Below, piece after piece: positions 36,601 to 44,036 of a stretch of DNA of 64,000 bases (position 1 is the first letter of the stretch; every line of letters starts with the position of its first letter). Made by a program: the position numbers and the translations under genes. Origin of the DNA: Janthinobacterium sp. 67 (lineage in GTDB: Bacteria; Pseudomonadota; Gammaproteobacteria; Burkholderiales; Burkholderiaceae_D); the NCBI RefSeq assembly GCF_002797895.1, contig NZ_PGES01000001.1, positions 2,480,001-2,544,000 of the forward strand. Reading direction: 5' to 3'. The notes beneath the pieces were generated by a model that made no database searches, was not told the DNA's origin, and was given only the letters and a program-made list of their open reading frames with translations.

Positions 36601-37204
36601 CCAGGATCACTTCGCCGTTCGGCGCCGTGATGATGCCCGTGTTTTCCACGTTCGGCGCGATCAAGAGCACTTGCCCGCCCTTGCCCGCATTGATGGTACC
36701 CGCATTGCCGACGGCGCCGGCCACGCCGCCGGCCGTGAACTGGCGCTTGCCCGCCAGGAAATCCTCGTTCGTCATGCCCAGGCTGGACGCGACCAGCCCG
36801 TTCACGTCCACTTTCGCGCCCTGGCCGAAGACGATGCCGTTCGGGTTGATCAGGAAGACCTTGCCGTTCGATTCCAGGCTGCCCAGGATCTTGCTGGGGT
36901 CTTGTCCCGTGATGCGGTTCAGTACGGCGCTATTGCCGTTTTGCTGGATGAAGCGCGTGATTTCGCCCGCATGGATGGAAAAGCTCTGCCAGTTGATGAT
37001 GGTGTTGGGCGTGTTCGTGATCGAAAAGATGTTGCCCTGCTGATTGAACGTCGCTTGGCCGTTGACCACCTGCGGCAAGGCGGGGTTGGCTTGCGCGGCG
37101 CCGAAACAGCCGGCCAGCAGCAGCGCCAGCGCCGTGCGGCGCAGGGGCGGCGCATAGGGTGGCGTCAGGATGAAAAGGGAGGCGTGCTGGACGTGGTTGT
37201 GCAT
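30593..37204 (-). CDS. Large TpsA adhesin (filamentous-haemagglutinin family) with GLUG and YDG repeats
   Basis: Secreted surface protein of about 2203 residues, exported by the TpsB encoded 16 bases upstream. After a signal peptide (ends AAQAN) comes the TPS secretion domain with NSAVLNRI (91-98) and NPNGI (120-124). A long beta-helix follows, then GLUG repeats (IGGLVGNNQG, VGGLVGSNGG) and eight YDG repeats (KVYDGT, KTYDGT), three nearly identical. More helix-like sequence precedes a Lys-rich tail ending KKMYCN. ATG 37204 has AGGA eight bases before it; 37213 is an alternative start. Its ligand is unknown. Adhesion, aggregation or biofilm roles are inferred from the family. Confidence 0.93.
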   Translation of the reverse strand: MHNHVQHASLFILTPPYAPPLRRTALALLLAGCFGAAQANPALPQVVNGQATFNQQGNIFSITNTPNTIINWQSFSIHAGEITRFIQQNGNSAVLNRITGQDPSKILGSLESNGKVFLINPNGIVFGQGAKVDVNGLVASSLGMTNEDFLAGKRQFTAGGVAGAVGNAGTINAGKGGQVLLIAPNVENTGIITAPNGEVILAAGRSVQLADPGNPQLRVLVSAPSDQALNLGQIIAQGGSIGMAGALVSQRGVLNANSAVVGEHGKIVLKASGKALLEAGSVTSATGAAGKGGDIQVLGEQVGLLGNAKVDASGATGGGTVLLGGDYQGKNAAVQNARQVLVGKDASVAADGIDSGNGGKVIAWGNESAQVHGSISARGGAQGGDGGVVETSGHYLAVDGIRVNTGAARGKRGNWLLDPYDINVVAGGAGQLGDVDQFADAPATGSSNIGADLISGASSNVMLQATHRINFNSAISMTQSGIGLTARAGETINVNSSITTNGGSVTLLANDASSGTPYGAGSIVNLAAPISTNGGSVALSGASVGGAGVVNVGSGNLALTSNIQDGTIDLTGSGDQLFGSGNVGQTVTLQADNIGINGKLNFGGTAGSANVIIKPLSSSRSIDLGTKSGTALGLNAVELAGISAASLTIGDGTNTAGIRISDTLARAGDLHLNSGSAITATSAVTVDGSFVLDGGNWVQNGAALPGFSARSFAIGSGASFLRVTGGDGASSPYLIADIYGLQGIASLGLGNNYRLAGNLDASGTVNWNNGQGFVPIGGGSGFSGVFDGGGFTLSNLVIDRSQVPGSAAGLFGTVQGGTLRNLILSGGSVAGTANVGALAGNVVSGTIENVNSSVAVSGQRNVGGLVGSNGGAVTMSSSSGAVTGVNADGGGAIGGLAGWNASGASIATSYATGVVTGAREMIGGLVGNNQGALSQSYATGNVSGARSIGGLVGLNGGSIDDAYASGAVGRAATADPILTRENMGGLVGESTGSVSHVFSSGAVTGDGYADVGAVAGRVSAGSPFSYGFFNYETSLVQAGGGGSTGLSTAQMRQQASFNDYNFSSVWRIYEGYTTPMLKAFLKPLQVNLSGNAAGKVYDGQLAAFLGSIGYVGLLDGDTGVNGSLGYGSNARNVGSYAATGLWSTKYDITLGGTTTFAITPRALTVSIGGNGKVYDGTLGYDGASFVLGNLVTGDNISASGSAAFLDKNVGGSKAVHASGLALVGNELGNYSLTATTADGTAAITARLLNYGVSGAQSRVYDGTLQAALNGYFEGLATGDQVGMEGLQGSFRDKNVGTGKTVDYQVSTGHLTGADAGNYVLNGNAGSTTADITARTLNVNISGVNKTYDGTTGAQVNFGDDRIQGDVLTVAGNAAFGNKNAGTGKAVNVTNVALSGGDAGNYVLGSNAGSTTADIAARTLNVSFNGVNKTYDGTTGAQVGFGDDRIQGDTLSVSGSAAFGNRNAGTGKTVNVTNVALSGGDAGNYMLGSNVGSTTADIAARTLNVSFNGVNKTYDGTTGAQVSFGDDRIQGDVLTVAGNAAFGNKNAGAGKAVNVSNVGVSGTDAGNYVLSSNAGSTTSDIGARALNLSGVAGGKVYDGTTAAQLSLGDDRVAGDILTASAVANFADKNVGAGKAVQLSGATVTGADAGNYFIVLPTGLLASITPASLTLAGVSAAGKVYDGTTSATVSASANGVLGQDVVSVVGGSGSFADKNAGAGKLVTASGFRLAGADAGNYTLETTGGTAQASIAQKQLSTWVGSGNGLWSDAANWDGGVVPEGSNVLAVDFSNSKGTVTYSAAAGNTILKNLNSATGLLLTGGSLTLGESALDRSVLGGLAGLEINGGSLLLNGSLSADRYAQGGGLLSGNGNLLIANSFNQTAGAIRLAGQLAITQAAGDLRFASLAANTVQLSALNGAIAQDGALLAGSVAAQARDGIVLGNAGNQVGSFTASNSAGGGIALNNTSAPGTLTLGTLVTGAGNIAIDNTGGVAAGNINANGGNVSVTAHSPVTVNGKIAGNDITLNASTDVLLGDGAQLAAARDISVVAGGDIRVGGNATIAGAGNFSAIAGTNVRFADTASVTLPAAGSIGVLAKTGSITGDAGVRVNRQRSGVTLLAPNGAVNMADAIFLPATTIDKPVIDTVTSAAIDDALRIIKQADRANDALASTSPTTADDKKKDSKEVAGATDKPTGYKFDEPTKKMYCN
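32462..33208 (-). repeat. Three tandem 249-base repeats inside the adhesin gene
   Basis: Units run 33208-32960, 32959-32711 and 32710-32462, each 83 codons starting at ARTLNV and containing KTYDGTTGAQV and FGDDRIQGD. The amino acids are nearly identical across units, while the flanking YDG repeats have diverged. This indicates recent duplication or gene conversion. Confidence 0.92.
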
Positions 37205-37220
37205 GGTGTTCATCCTGATG

Positions 37221-38831
37221 CTAGTAGGCCAAGGCGAGGCGGAAATGCAGGCGGTTGGCGCCCCGCTGTCCCGTGTCGCCGCCATTGACGACATGGGCGT
37301 AATCGAGTTGCAGGTTGGCGTAGCGGCTCAGCAGCAAACGCAGGCCGAGGCCGCCGCTGCTGACGCCTTGCGACGCGCTTTCGCCGGGCAGCGCATGGTT
37401 GCGGCGCAGCCAGGCCGTGTCATGGAAGGCCAGCGCGCGGCATTGGAAGCCGAGCGCCTCGCCGCACCAGTTCGGCGTGTACAGTTCCAGGTTCAGGTTG
37501 ACGCCCGAATCATTCGATACTTCGCGCTCGGCGAAGCCCCGCACGGACGACGCGCCGCCGGCGCCGAACTGCTCGCCCGGCACCAGCGCATCCGGCGTGA
37601 CTTGCGCGTTGACGAGCGCGCGCCACTGCCAGTCGTTGGCCAGCACGCGCCCCGAGCTGGCGCTCAGGCGCAAGGTGTTGTAGGCGGCCTTGGCATGTGC
37701 GCGCACCCGGTCGAAATCGGCTTGCGCGCCGTGCTTGCCGCCGGGGATATTGTGCGCGAAGGTGACCGCCACGCTGGTCTCGCCCGTGGGCAAGGTCCAG
37801 TTGCCGATGTAGCTGACGCTGAGCGGATGCACGGTGACGTCGGCGCCCAGTTCCATGCCGAACAGCTGCACGCTGTTGCGGTACGCCTTGTAGTCGACGC
37901 CGTACACGAGCTTGGGTTCGAAGTCGCCGCTGCGGGCAAAATTCTGGTTGTAGCGGATGCCGGCCATGCTGCCCTGGCCGCTGACGGCCAGGTCGAAGAT
38001 GCCGGCCGAGACGCTGCCCGAATCGACGTTCGAATAACTGGCGAAAAAGTCCATCGAGTCGCCCAGCGCATACAGGGGCAAATGGTAGCCGGCGCCATAC
38101 ACGCCCACCTTGTCCGGTTTTTCCAGGCTGCTCGTGTATTGCAGGCTGGCCACATGGTCGAGCCCGAACAGGTTGGCATGCTGGAGCACCACGCCCACGT
38201 GCGTCTTGCCCGTTTGCGCATTGCCCGTATTGTCCACGTTGAGCATGGCTTTCCACGGCTTTTCATCGGCCACCGTGACGATGGCGTCGATGGCGCCCGC
38301 CGGCTCGTCGGCTTGCAAACGCACTTCGATCTTGCGCGCCGGGTTTTCATTGGCCAGCCTCAGATTTTGCGACAGGGCCGGCAGGTTCGGCGTCTCGCCT
38401 TCGCGCAAGGCCGGCAAGGCGCGCCGCACGTTGGCCTCGTCCACATGCGTGTTGCCGCTGATGGCGAGCTTGCCCAGCGGCGTTTGCAGCACGTTCAGGC
38501 GCACCACGCCCTGTTCCAGTTCCTGTTCCGGCAATTGCACCTGCACGGCGCTGTAGCCGCGCTCGCGGTAGGCCGTTTCCAGCGCCTCGACGGCGCGGGC
38601 GATGTCGGAAAAATCGCGCTGCACTCCCGTAAAAGGCGCCAGCAAGGCTTGCACCTGCGCGGGCGCGAGCAGGGTATTGCCCTGGACGTCGAAGCGGCGG
38701 ATCTCGAAGCGCGGCACGCCGTCTTCCTGCGCGGCAGGAGCGGCATCATCCATAGGAGCGGCAGCGCCGGCGGCGCCGACGGCGAACAGCAGCGCGGAAC
38801 CCGCAAGCAGGTGCACCAAACGATATGTCAT
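37221..38831 (-). CDS. TpsB outer-membrane transporter (ShlB/FhaC/HecB family)
   Basis: Outer-membrane pore of two-partner secretion that exports the adjacent adhesin. Signal peptide residues 1-24; POTRA domains about 40-190 (IRRFDVQGNTLL, YRERGYSAVQVQLPEQEL, LAISGNTHVDEANVRRALP); the rest is a 16-strand barrel with the conserved VRGF-type motif ASSVRGFAERE and the terminal strand FRLALAY. The length of 536 residues is normal. It starts the operon tpsB-tpsA-fecR. The 189-base upstream gap contains a perfect AGAAATTTCT palindrome (38934-38943) that could be regulatory. Confidence 0.92.
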   Translation of the reverse strand: MTYRLVHLLAGSALLFAVGAAGAAAPMDDAAPAAQEDGVPRFEIRRFDVQGNTLLAPAQVQALLAPFTGVQRDFSDIARAVEALETAYRERGYSAVQVQLPEQELEQGVVRLNVLQTPLGKLAISGNTHVDEANVRRALPALREGETPNLPALSQNLRLANENPARKIEVRLQADEPAGAIDAIVTVADEKPWKAMLNVDNTGNAQTGKTHVGVVLQHANLFGLDHVASLQYTSSLEKPDKVGVYGAGYHLPLYALGDSMDFFASYSNVDSGSVSAGIFDLAVSGQGSMAGIRYNQNFARSGDFEPKLVYGVDYKAYRNSVQLFGMELGADVTVHPLSVSYIGNWTLPTGETSVAVTFAHNIPGGKHGAQADFDRVRAHAKAAYNTLRLSASSGRVLANDWQWRALVNAQVTPDALVPGEQFGAGGASSVRGFAEREVSNDSGVNLNLELYTPNWCGEALGFQCRALAFHDTAWLRRNHALPGESASQGVSSGGLGLRLLLSRYANLQLDYAHVVNGGDTGQRGANRLHFRLALAY

Positions 38832-39020
38832 GTGAAGGATTTCTTGTGTAACAGGACAAGCGCGCGGCCCGCAGGCGCCAGCGTGTCCGGCAATGGGTTG
38901 AAGACAAATTTTAGACGGCTTTTAGTTTCCAGTCAGAAATTTCTAACATTTCTCCCTGATTTTTATCGCAACGCAACAAACAGCGCGCCCACGATGGTAA
39001 AAAGTGCCGCAACGGCCGGC
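38832..39020 (-). promoter_or_regulatory. Region between cyclase and tpsB
   Basis: 189 AT-enriched bases likely to hold the tpsB promoter. The symmetric AGAAATTTCT at 38934-38943 and a TAAAAT box nearby on the reverse strand are candidate elements. No terminator for the cyclase gene was seen, so read-through into tpsB is possible. Confidence 0.35.
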
Positions 39021-41276
39021 CTATTTGCTGTGCAATTCCGTCACCCCATCCCAGCCGGCGGACGGCGGCGCATTGCGGTACTGCGCCAGGCGCGCCGCGT
39101 ACAGGCGGTACAGGCCATCGTCGGGGAAGTCCGCCTGCAAGCTAGCCAGCTGCGCGCCCGCCGCCGCCCAGTCGCGCGCGCGCAGACTGGCCAGCGCCGC
39201 GTGCCAGCGCTCGAGCTGCGCCAGCTCGGCGGCAGGGGCATCGGCCAGCAGGCAGCGCGGCTCGAAGATGGCCACCGCTTCCTGCTTGCCGACCACTCTG
39301 ACGCGGTCCAGCTCGCGGTACAGGAAATCCGGCGCCGCGGCGCGCGTGGCCTCGCCCACGACGATGCCCACGCCATACAGCTTGCTGGCCCCTTCCAGGC
39401 GTGCGGCCAGATTGACGCTGTCGCCCATCACGGTATAGGCGCGGCGGATGCGCGAACCCATGTCGCCCACATGCATGGGCCCCGTATTGAGGCCGATACC
39501 GATGCGCAGCGCCGGCCAGCCGCGCGCGCAAAACTGCCGGTTCAGCCGCGCCGCGCTGGCCTGCATCAGCAGCGCGCTGGCCACGGCGCGGCTGGCGTGA
39601 TCGCCAAAGGCGACGGGCGCGCCCCAGAACGCCATCACGGCGTCGCCGATGTATTTGTCCAAGGTGCCGCCATGGCTGTCGCGGATATCCTCCGACATGG
39701 CCGTCAGGTATGCATTGATGTATTCGCGCAGCGCGGCCGGCGCCAGCTGCTCGGAAATGGCCGTGAAACCGCGCACGTCGGCAAACAGCACCGTCAGTTC
39801 GCGGTTTTCGCCTTCCATCGTGTAGCGCTGCGGATCGTCGGCCATCTCGGCCACCAGTTCGGGCGCCACATATTCGCCGAAGCGGGCCACCAGCGCGCGT
39901 CCCTTGCGTACCTCGAAAAAGTAGCCCCACGCCAGGTTGGCGATGAACAGCGCCAGGATCAGCAACAGCAGCACGGCGCCGCCCAGCACCAGGTCGTGCA
40001 CGGCGTACAGGTACAGATTGATGCCGACGGCGGCCGCCAGCGCGCCCACGGTGGCCAGCATCACGCCAGCCGGCGGCAGCACGGCCAAGGCGCCCGCCAG
40101 CAGCAGGCCAAACAGCAGTATCTGCACCAGCTCCAGGGCCAGCGCATAGTCGGGCCGCGCCTTGAAGCGCCCGTCGAGCATGGACTTGATCAGGTTGGCG
40201 TGCACCTCCACGCCCGGATATTCGGCATTCACGGGCGTGGCGCGGATATCGTTCAAGCCGGGCGCCGTCGTGCCCACCAGCGCGATGGCGCCCTTCAGCA
40301 GCGCCGGCGCCACCGTGCCGGCCAGCACGTCGGACGCCGAGACATAGCGGAAGGCGCCGCCATCGGGGCCGCCCGCGCCGCGGTATTGCACCGTCGTCGT
40401 CAAGGCTTCGCCCACGGGGATCGCCAGCGCGCCGCGCGGCGTAAACAGCATGATGTGTTCGAGGCCGCCGCTGGCCAGTTCGCGCGCCGAGAGGGTATCG
40501 GCCGTGCCCGTGAAACGGGGAGCGATGGCGCGCGCCTGCAGGTAGACGGCGACGGTCGCCAGCGACAGCGACGGGTAATAGCCGTCGCCGATGCGCTGCA
40601 GCAGGGTCGAGGAACGCACGACGCCATCGGCATCGGTCAGCGCCGTGAAGATGCCGGCGCCCTGCGCGGCCGCCTGCAGGGGCGCGATATTGGCTTCGTA
40701 GCCGCGCGCCACGTAGGCCGTCACCGTGCGGCCGTTCAAATCGGCGACCGTGAAGGCGGGTTTGGGCAGCACACCCTTGCGCTGCTGCTCCGAGACGCTG
40801 TAGCCGAGCACCACGGGCTGGCCGCGCATGGCCTCGGCGAACAGGCCATCGTAGTCCATGGCCGGGCGCAGCTTTTCCAGCTGCGCCGGCAAGCCGGGCA
40901 CGCCCGCCAGTGCGCCATGCGCCAGTCCTTGCAGCACGGCGTAGCCGGAACTGGTGTCCGCTTCGGGAAACGCAATATCGAAGCCCAGCGCGGCCACGCC
41001 GTAATGGCCGGCGAGCTGGCGCACCAGGCGCGCCTGGACGTCGCGGCTCCACGGAAAGCGGCCCACCTTGGCCAGGCTTTGTTCGTCGATGTCGACGATG
41101 ACGATGCGGCGGTCCAGCTGCGGCGTCTCGGCACGCATGCGCCAGTCGCCCAGCATGGCGTCCAGGCGCGCGATGTTCTCGTTGCCGGCCAGGCACAGCA
41201 CGGCCGCCGCCACAGTCAAGAGCACGCCCAGCAGCGAGCGCGCCCCATGCTTGCGCAAGGCCTGCGCCAGCTTCAA
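39021..41276 (-). CDS. CHASE2-domain class III adenylate/guanylate cyclase
   Basis: Membrane signalling enzyme of 751 residues that should make cAMP (or cGMP) in response to an extracytoplasmic cue. One N-terminal membrane helix precedes a periplasmic CHASE2 domain (RIVIVDIDEQSLAKVGRFPW, ALGFDIAFPEADTS), then about three helices (residues 340-430). The catalytic domain has the metal Asp in FADVRGFT, LDKYIGDAVMAFWG with a Lys at the adenine-selecting position, and YTVMGDSVNLAARLEG. A short TPR-like tail follows. The ATG overlaps the upstream HD-GYP gene by four bases. cAMP is the likelier product, from the Lys. Confidence 0.9.
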   Translation of the reverse strand: MKLAQALRKHGARSLLGVLLTVAAAVLCLAGNENIARLDAMLGDWRMRAETPQLDRRIVIVDIDEQSLAKVGRFPWSRDVQARLVRQLAGHYGVAALGFDIAFPEADTSSGYAVLQGLAHGALAGVPGLPAQLEKLRPAMDYDGLFAEAMRGQPVVLGYSVSEQQRKGVLPKPAFTVADLNGRTVTAYVARGYEANIAPLQAAAQGAGIFTALTDADGVVRSSTLLQRIGDGYYPSLSLATVAVYLQARAIAPRFTGTADTLSARELASGGLEHIMLFTPRGALAIPVGEALTTTVQYRGAGGPDGGAFRYVSASDVLAGTVAPALLKGAIALVGTTAPGLNDIRATPVNAEYPGVEVHANLIKSMLDGRFKARPDYALALELVQILLFGLLLAGALAVLPPAGVMLATVGALAAAVGINLYLYAVHDLVLGGAVLLLLILALFIANLAWGYFFEVRKGRALVARFGEYVAPELVAEMADDPQRYTMEGENRELTVLFADVRGFTAISEQLAPAALREYINAYLTAMSEDIRDSHGGTLDKYIGDAVMAFWGAPVAFGDHASRAVASALLMQASAARLNRQFCARGWPALRIGIGLNTGPMHVGDMGSRIRRAYTVMGDSVNLAARLEGASKLYGVGIVVGEATRAAAPDFLYRELDRVRVVGKQEAVAIFEPRCLLADAPAAELAQLERWHAALASLRARDWAAAGAQLASLQADFPDDGLYRLYAARLAQYRNAPPSAGWDGVTELHSK

Positions 41277-42895
41277 GGGGTATAGCCCGGAATGGCCGCC
41301 TCGTCGACGGCATCGATCTGGCTCGGATGCATGTGCTTTTCAGCGAAGGTCAGATAGACTTTGCTGCGGATAAAAACGTCGAACAGCTCCGGGTCGATAT
41401 GCCCGTTCAGGCTGAAATTGCCGAGGATGCGCAAGGATTCGGACAGCGACTTGCCCTTTTTGTAGGGCCGGTCGCGCGCCGTCAGCGCCTCGAAAATGTC
41501 GGCGATCGCCATCAGCCGCGCCGGCACCGACATCTGCTCTTTCGTCAGCCCGCGCGGATAGCCCTTGCCATCCATGCGCTCGTGGTGGCCGCCCGCGTAT
41601 TCGGGCACCTTCTGCAGGTGCTTGGGCCACGGCAGCGCTTCGAGCATGCGGATCGACACGCTGATATGGTTGTTGACGATGGCGCGCTCGGCCGCCGTCA
41701 GGGTGCCGGCGCGGATGGTCAGGTTTTCCGTCTCGTCGGCGTCGAGAAAGTCGCGCAGTTCGCCGTCGGCCGCGCGCCAGCGGCGCCTGGCGATCTGCCG
41801 CACGCGTTCCTGGTCGGCCTGCGCCATGCTTTCGCCGCCGATATTGACCGTGCGGATGAAGTCGCGTTCTTCGCGCAGCGCCGCCCGCTCCTGCTCCAGC
41901 GCGCGCGCGATGGCCTCTTTTTGCTGCGGCTGCGCCGCCTGCTGGCGCAGGGCCGCGATCTCGGCGTCGCGCAGCAGCACTTCGTAGCGCGTGTCGATCA
42001 GGGCGATGCGGTCGAAAATGGTTTCCAGCTTGGTGGCCTTGTCGACCACGTGCACGGGCGTGGTGATCTTGCCGCAGTCGTGCAGCAGACCGGCCAGCCA
42101 CAGCTGCTTGCGCTCGTTGTCGCTGAGCCGGAAATCGGCCAGCGGCCCCGTTTGCGTGGCGTGCGCGGCGTCGGCCAGCAGCATCGTCAGCTCGGGCACG
42201 AACTGGCAGTGCCGCCCCGTGTAGGGCGACTTTTCATCGATGCCGATATTGATCAGGGTCACGAGCGATTCGAGCAGCTCTTCCAGCTGCGAAATGAGCA
42301 GCTGATTCGTCAGCGCCACGCCCGCCTGCGCGGCCAGCGCCTCGATGAAGCGCTGGTCGGTGGAGGAAAAGGCGCGCACCTGGCCCGTCTCGCCATCCTT
42401 GGCATTGACCAGCTGCAGCACGCCGATCAGGTCGCCCTCATGGTCGCTCATGGGCACCGTCAGGATCGATTGCGTGTGGTAGCCGTGGTGGCGGTCGAAC
42501 TCGCGCATGCCGGAAAAGTTGAAGGCCTCGTCGCGGTAGACGTCGGCGATGTTCACGCTGCGGCGCATGTTCGCCGCATACGCGGCCACGGACGCCAGAT
42601 TCGGCTGGTCCGCGCCATCGAACAGGGGCACGCCCGGCAAGCCCATGTCCGCGCCCTGCGCAATGCCCAGGCTGTCGTTGACGCTGATATCGAACGCCAG
42701 CTGGCGGCCCTCGAGCACGGGCCGGTACAGGGTGGCGCCGTCGGCGCCGCTCATGCTTTTTGCCAGCAGCACAATGCGCTGCAACAGCGCGCCGATATCG
42801 TGTCCCTCGCCGCCCAGGCCGTGGCCGAGCGCGACGCTGAGTTCGGTCAATTGCTCCAGTCTGTGGGCGATTTTCTCAGGGTGCAACTGAGGCAT
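41273..42895 (-). CDS. GAF plus HD-GYP-like phosphohydrolase
   Basis: Cytoplasmic sensor-hydrolase of about 540 residues. A GAF domain spans about residues 20-190 (ATLYRPVLEGRQLAFDI, SILTVPMSDHEGDLIGVLQL). The HD part has GRHCQFVPEL, LLHDCGKITTP and, after an unusually long insert of about 150 residues, GGHHERMDGKGYPRGL and ADIFEALTARDRPYKKGK. The HHE...GYP motif points to c-di-GMP hydrolysis, but the insert is atypical. I prefer ATG 42895 (MPQLHPEKI), though without a clear ribosome site; a TTG at 42943 is an alternative. The gene is coupled to the cyclase by an ATGA overlap. Confidence 0.85.
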   Translation of the reverse strand: MPQLHPEKIAHRLEQLTELSVALGHGLGGEGHDIGALLQRIVLLAKSMSGADGATLYRPVLEGRQLAFDISVNDSLGIAQGADMGLPGVPLFDGADQPNLASVAAYAANMRRSVNIADVYRDEAFNFSGMREFDRHHGYHTQSILTVPMSDHEGDLIGVLQLVNAKDGETGQVRAFSSTDQRFIEALAAQAGVALTNQLLISQLEELLESLVTLINIGIDEKSPYTGRHCQFVPELTMLLADAAHATQTGPLADFRLSDNERKQLWLAGLLHDCGKITTPVHVVDKATKLETIFDRIALIDTRYEVLLRDAEIAALRQQAAQPQQKEAIARALEQERAALREERDFIRTVNIGGESMAQADQERVRQIARRRWRAADGELRDFLDADETENLTIRAGTLTAAERAIVNNHISVSIRMLEALPWPKHLQKVPEYAGGHHERMDGKGYPRGLTKEQMSVPARLMAIADIFEALTARDRPYKKGKSLSESLRILGNFSLNGHIDPELFDVFIRSKVYLTFAEKHMHPSQIDAVDEAAIPGYTP

Positions 42896-43093
42896 ATTGG
42901 TGACAATCAGGTAATGGGCAAGCAAAAAAGGGGAAGTCGGCAAGCGCCAGTGTAACGGCCGTCCCGCGCACTGTACATTACTTACTCACAACAAAATGAA
43001 ATAACTTTCCGTATCGCAACACACATAAATGTTGCCGCCAATCTCATTAATTAGAATAGAATCAACAATAATTACACCGTAACAAGGTACTGA

Positions 43094-43990
43094 ATGAAAT
43101 TCACGTTCAGGGGCGTGCGCGGCTCCATCCCCTCCCCCGGCCCGCGCACGGCGCGCTATGGCGGCAACACCACATGCATCGAAGTGCGCACCGATAACGA
43201 CAGCCTGATCATCCTCGATGCGGGCAGCGGCATCTTTTCGCTGGCGCAGCAGCTGCCGCCCGGCCAGCCCGTCGATGCGCACGTCTTCATCACGCACAGC
43301 CACTGGGACCACATCCACGGCTTGCCCATGTTTTCGCCCCTGTTCGTGGCCGGCAACCGCATGCGCCTGCATGGCGCCTTTGACGGCATTAACGGGCGCG
43401 GCATCGAGCACGTGATGGCGGTGCAGCTGCAAGGCAGTTATTTTCCCGTCAGCGAAGCGGCCATGGCGGCCAGCATCGAGTACCGCACCCTGGCGCCCGG
43501 CGAAGCCGTCGACGTGGGCGGCGCGCGCGTGCGCGGCGCGGAAATGAACCATCCCGTCGTCAACCTCGGCTACCGCATCGACTGCGCCGGCGCCTCGCTG
43601 TTTTTCAGCGGCGACCATGAACCGTTCTACAACCTGCATCCACCCGGCCACACCGAACACGCGGCGTGCGCGGCGCGCAATGCGCAGCGCCAGGCCGGCA
43701 TCGACGCGCTCGTCGCCGGCGTCGACGCGCTGATCATGGATTGCTCGTACACGCGCGAAGAATACCCGGGCAAGCAGGGCTGGGGCCACGGCACCTTCGA
43801 CGCCGCCTTCGACCTGGCCCTGCGCTGCGGTGCGCGGCGCCTGTACTGCACCCACCACGAACCGACGCGCAGCGACGAGCAGCTCGAAGCCGTCTTTGCC
43901 GACGTGATGGGGCGTTACAGCAGCCGGCTCGACGGCTTGCAAGTATTCCTCGCCTGCGAGGGACTGACGGTGGAACTGGCCGGCGCATAA
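43094..43990 (+). CDS. Metallo-beta-lactamase-fold hydrolase
   Basis: A 298-residue soluble protein. THSHWDHIHGLPMF carries the HxHxDH zinc motif, MNHPVVNLGY and FFSGDHEPF supply the later His and Asp ligands, and CTHHEPTRSDEQL the last His. It begins MKFTFRGVRGSIPSPGP, as in a family of MBL proteins related to phosphodiesterases and RNase Z-like enzymes. It diverges from the HD-GYP/cyclase operon across a 198-base gap. A role in breaking down the cyclic nucleotide made there is attractive but inferred. AAGGTACTGA precedes the ATG, and a two-way terminator follows. Confidence 0.85.
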   Translation: MKFTFRGVRGSIPSPGPRTARYGGNTTCIEVRTDNDSLIILDAGSGIFSLAQQLPPGQPVDAHVFITHSHWDHIHGLPMFSPLFVAGNRMRLHGAFDGINGRGIEHVMAVQLQGSYFPVSEAAMAASIEYRTLAPGEAVDVGGARVRGAEMNHPVVNLGYRIDCAGASLFFSGDHEPFYNLHPPGHTEHAACAARNAQRQAGIDALVAGVDALIMDCSYTREEYPGKQGWGHGTFDAAFDLALRCGARRLYCTHHEPTRSDEQLEAVFADVMGRYSSRLDGLQVFLACEGLTVELAGA

Positions 43991-44018
43991 AAAAAGGGAG
44001 CCGCAAGGCTCCCTTTTT
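43991..44018. terminator. Bidirectional terminator between MBL hydrolase and pit genes
   Basis: AAAAAGGGAGCC, loop GCAA, GGCTCCCTTTTT. The A- and T-runs serve both convergent genes. Confidence 0.92.
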
Positions 44019-44036
44019 ACTGGCGTCGGCTATCCA

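Noticed and set aside
37170..41285. Long forward open frame opposite tpsB and the cyclase
   Set aside because: Shadow of the real reverse genes; no domain or start signal.
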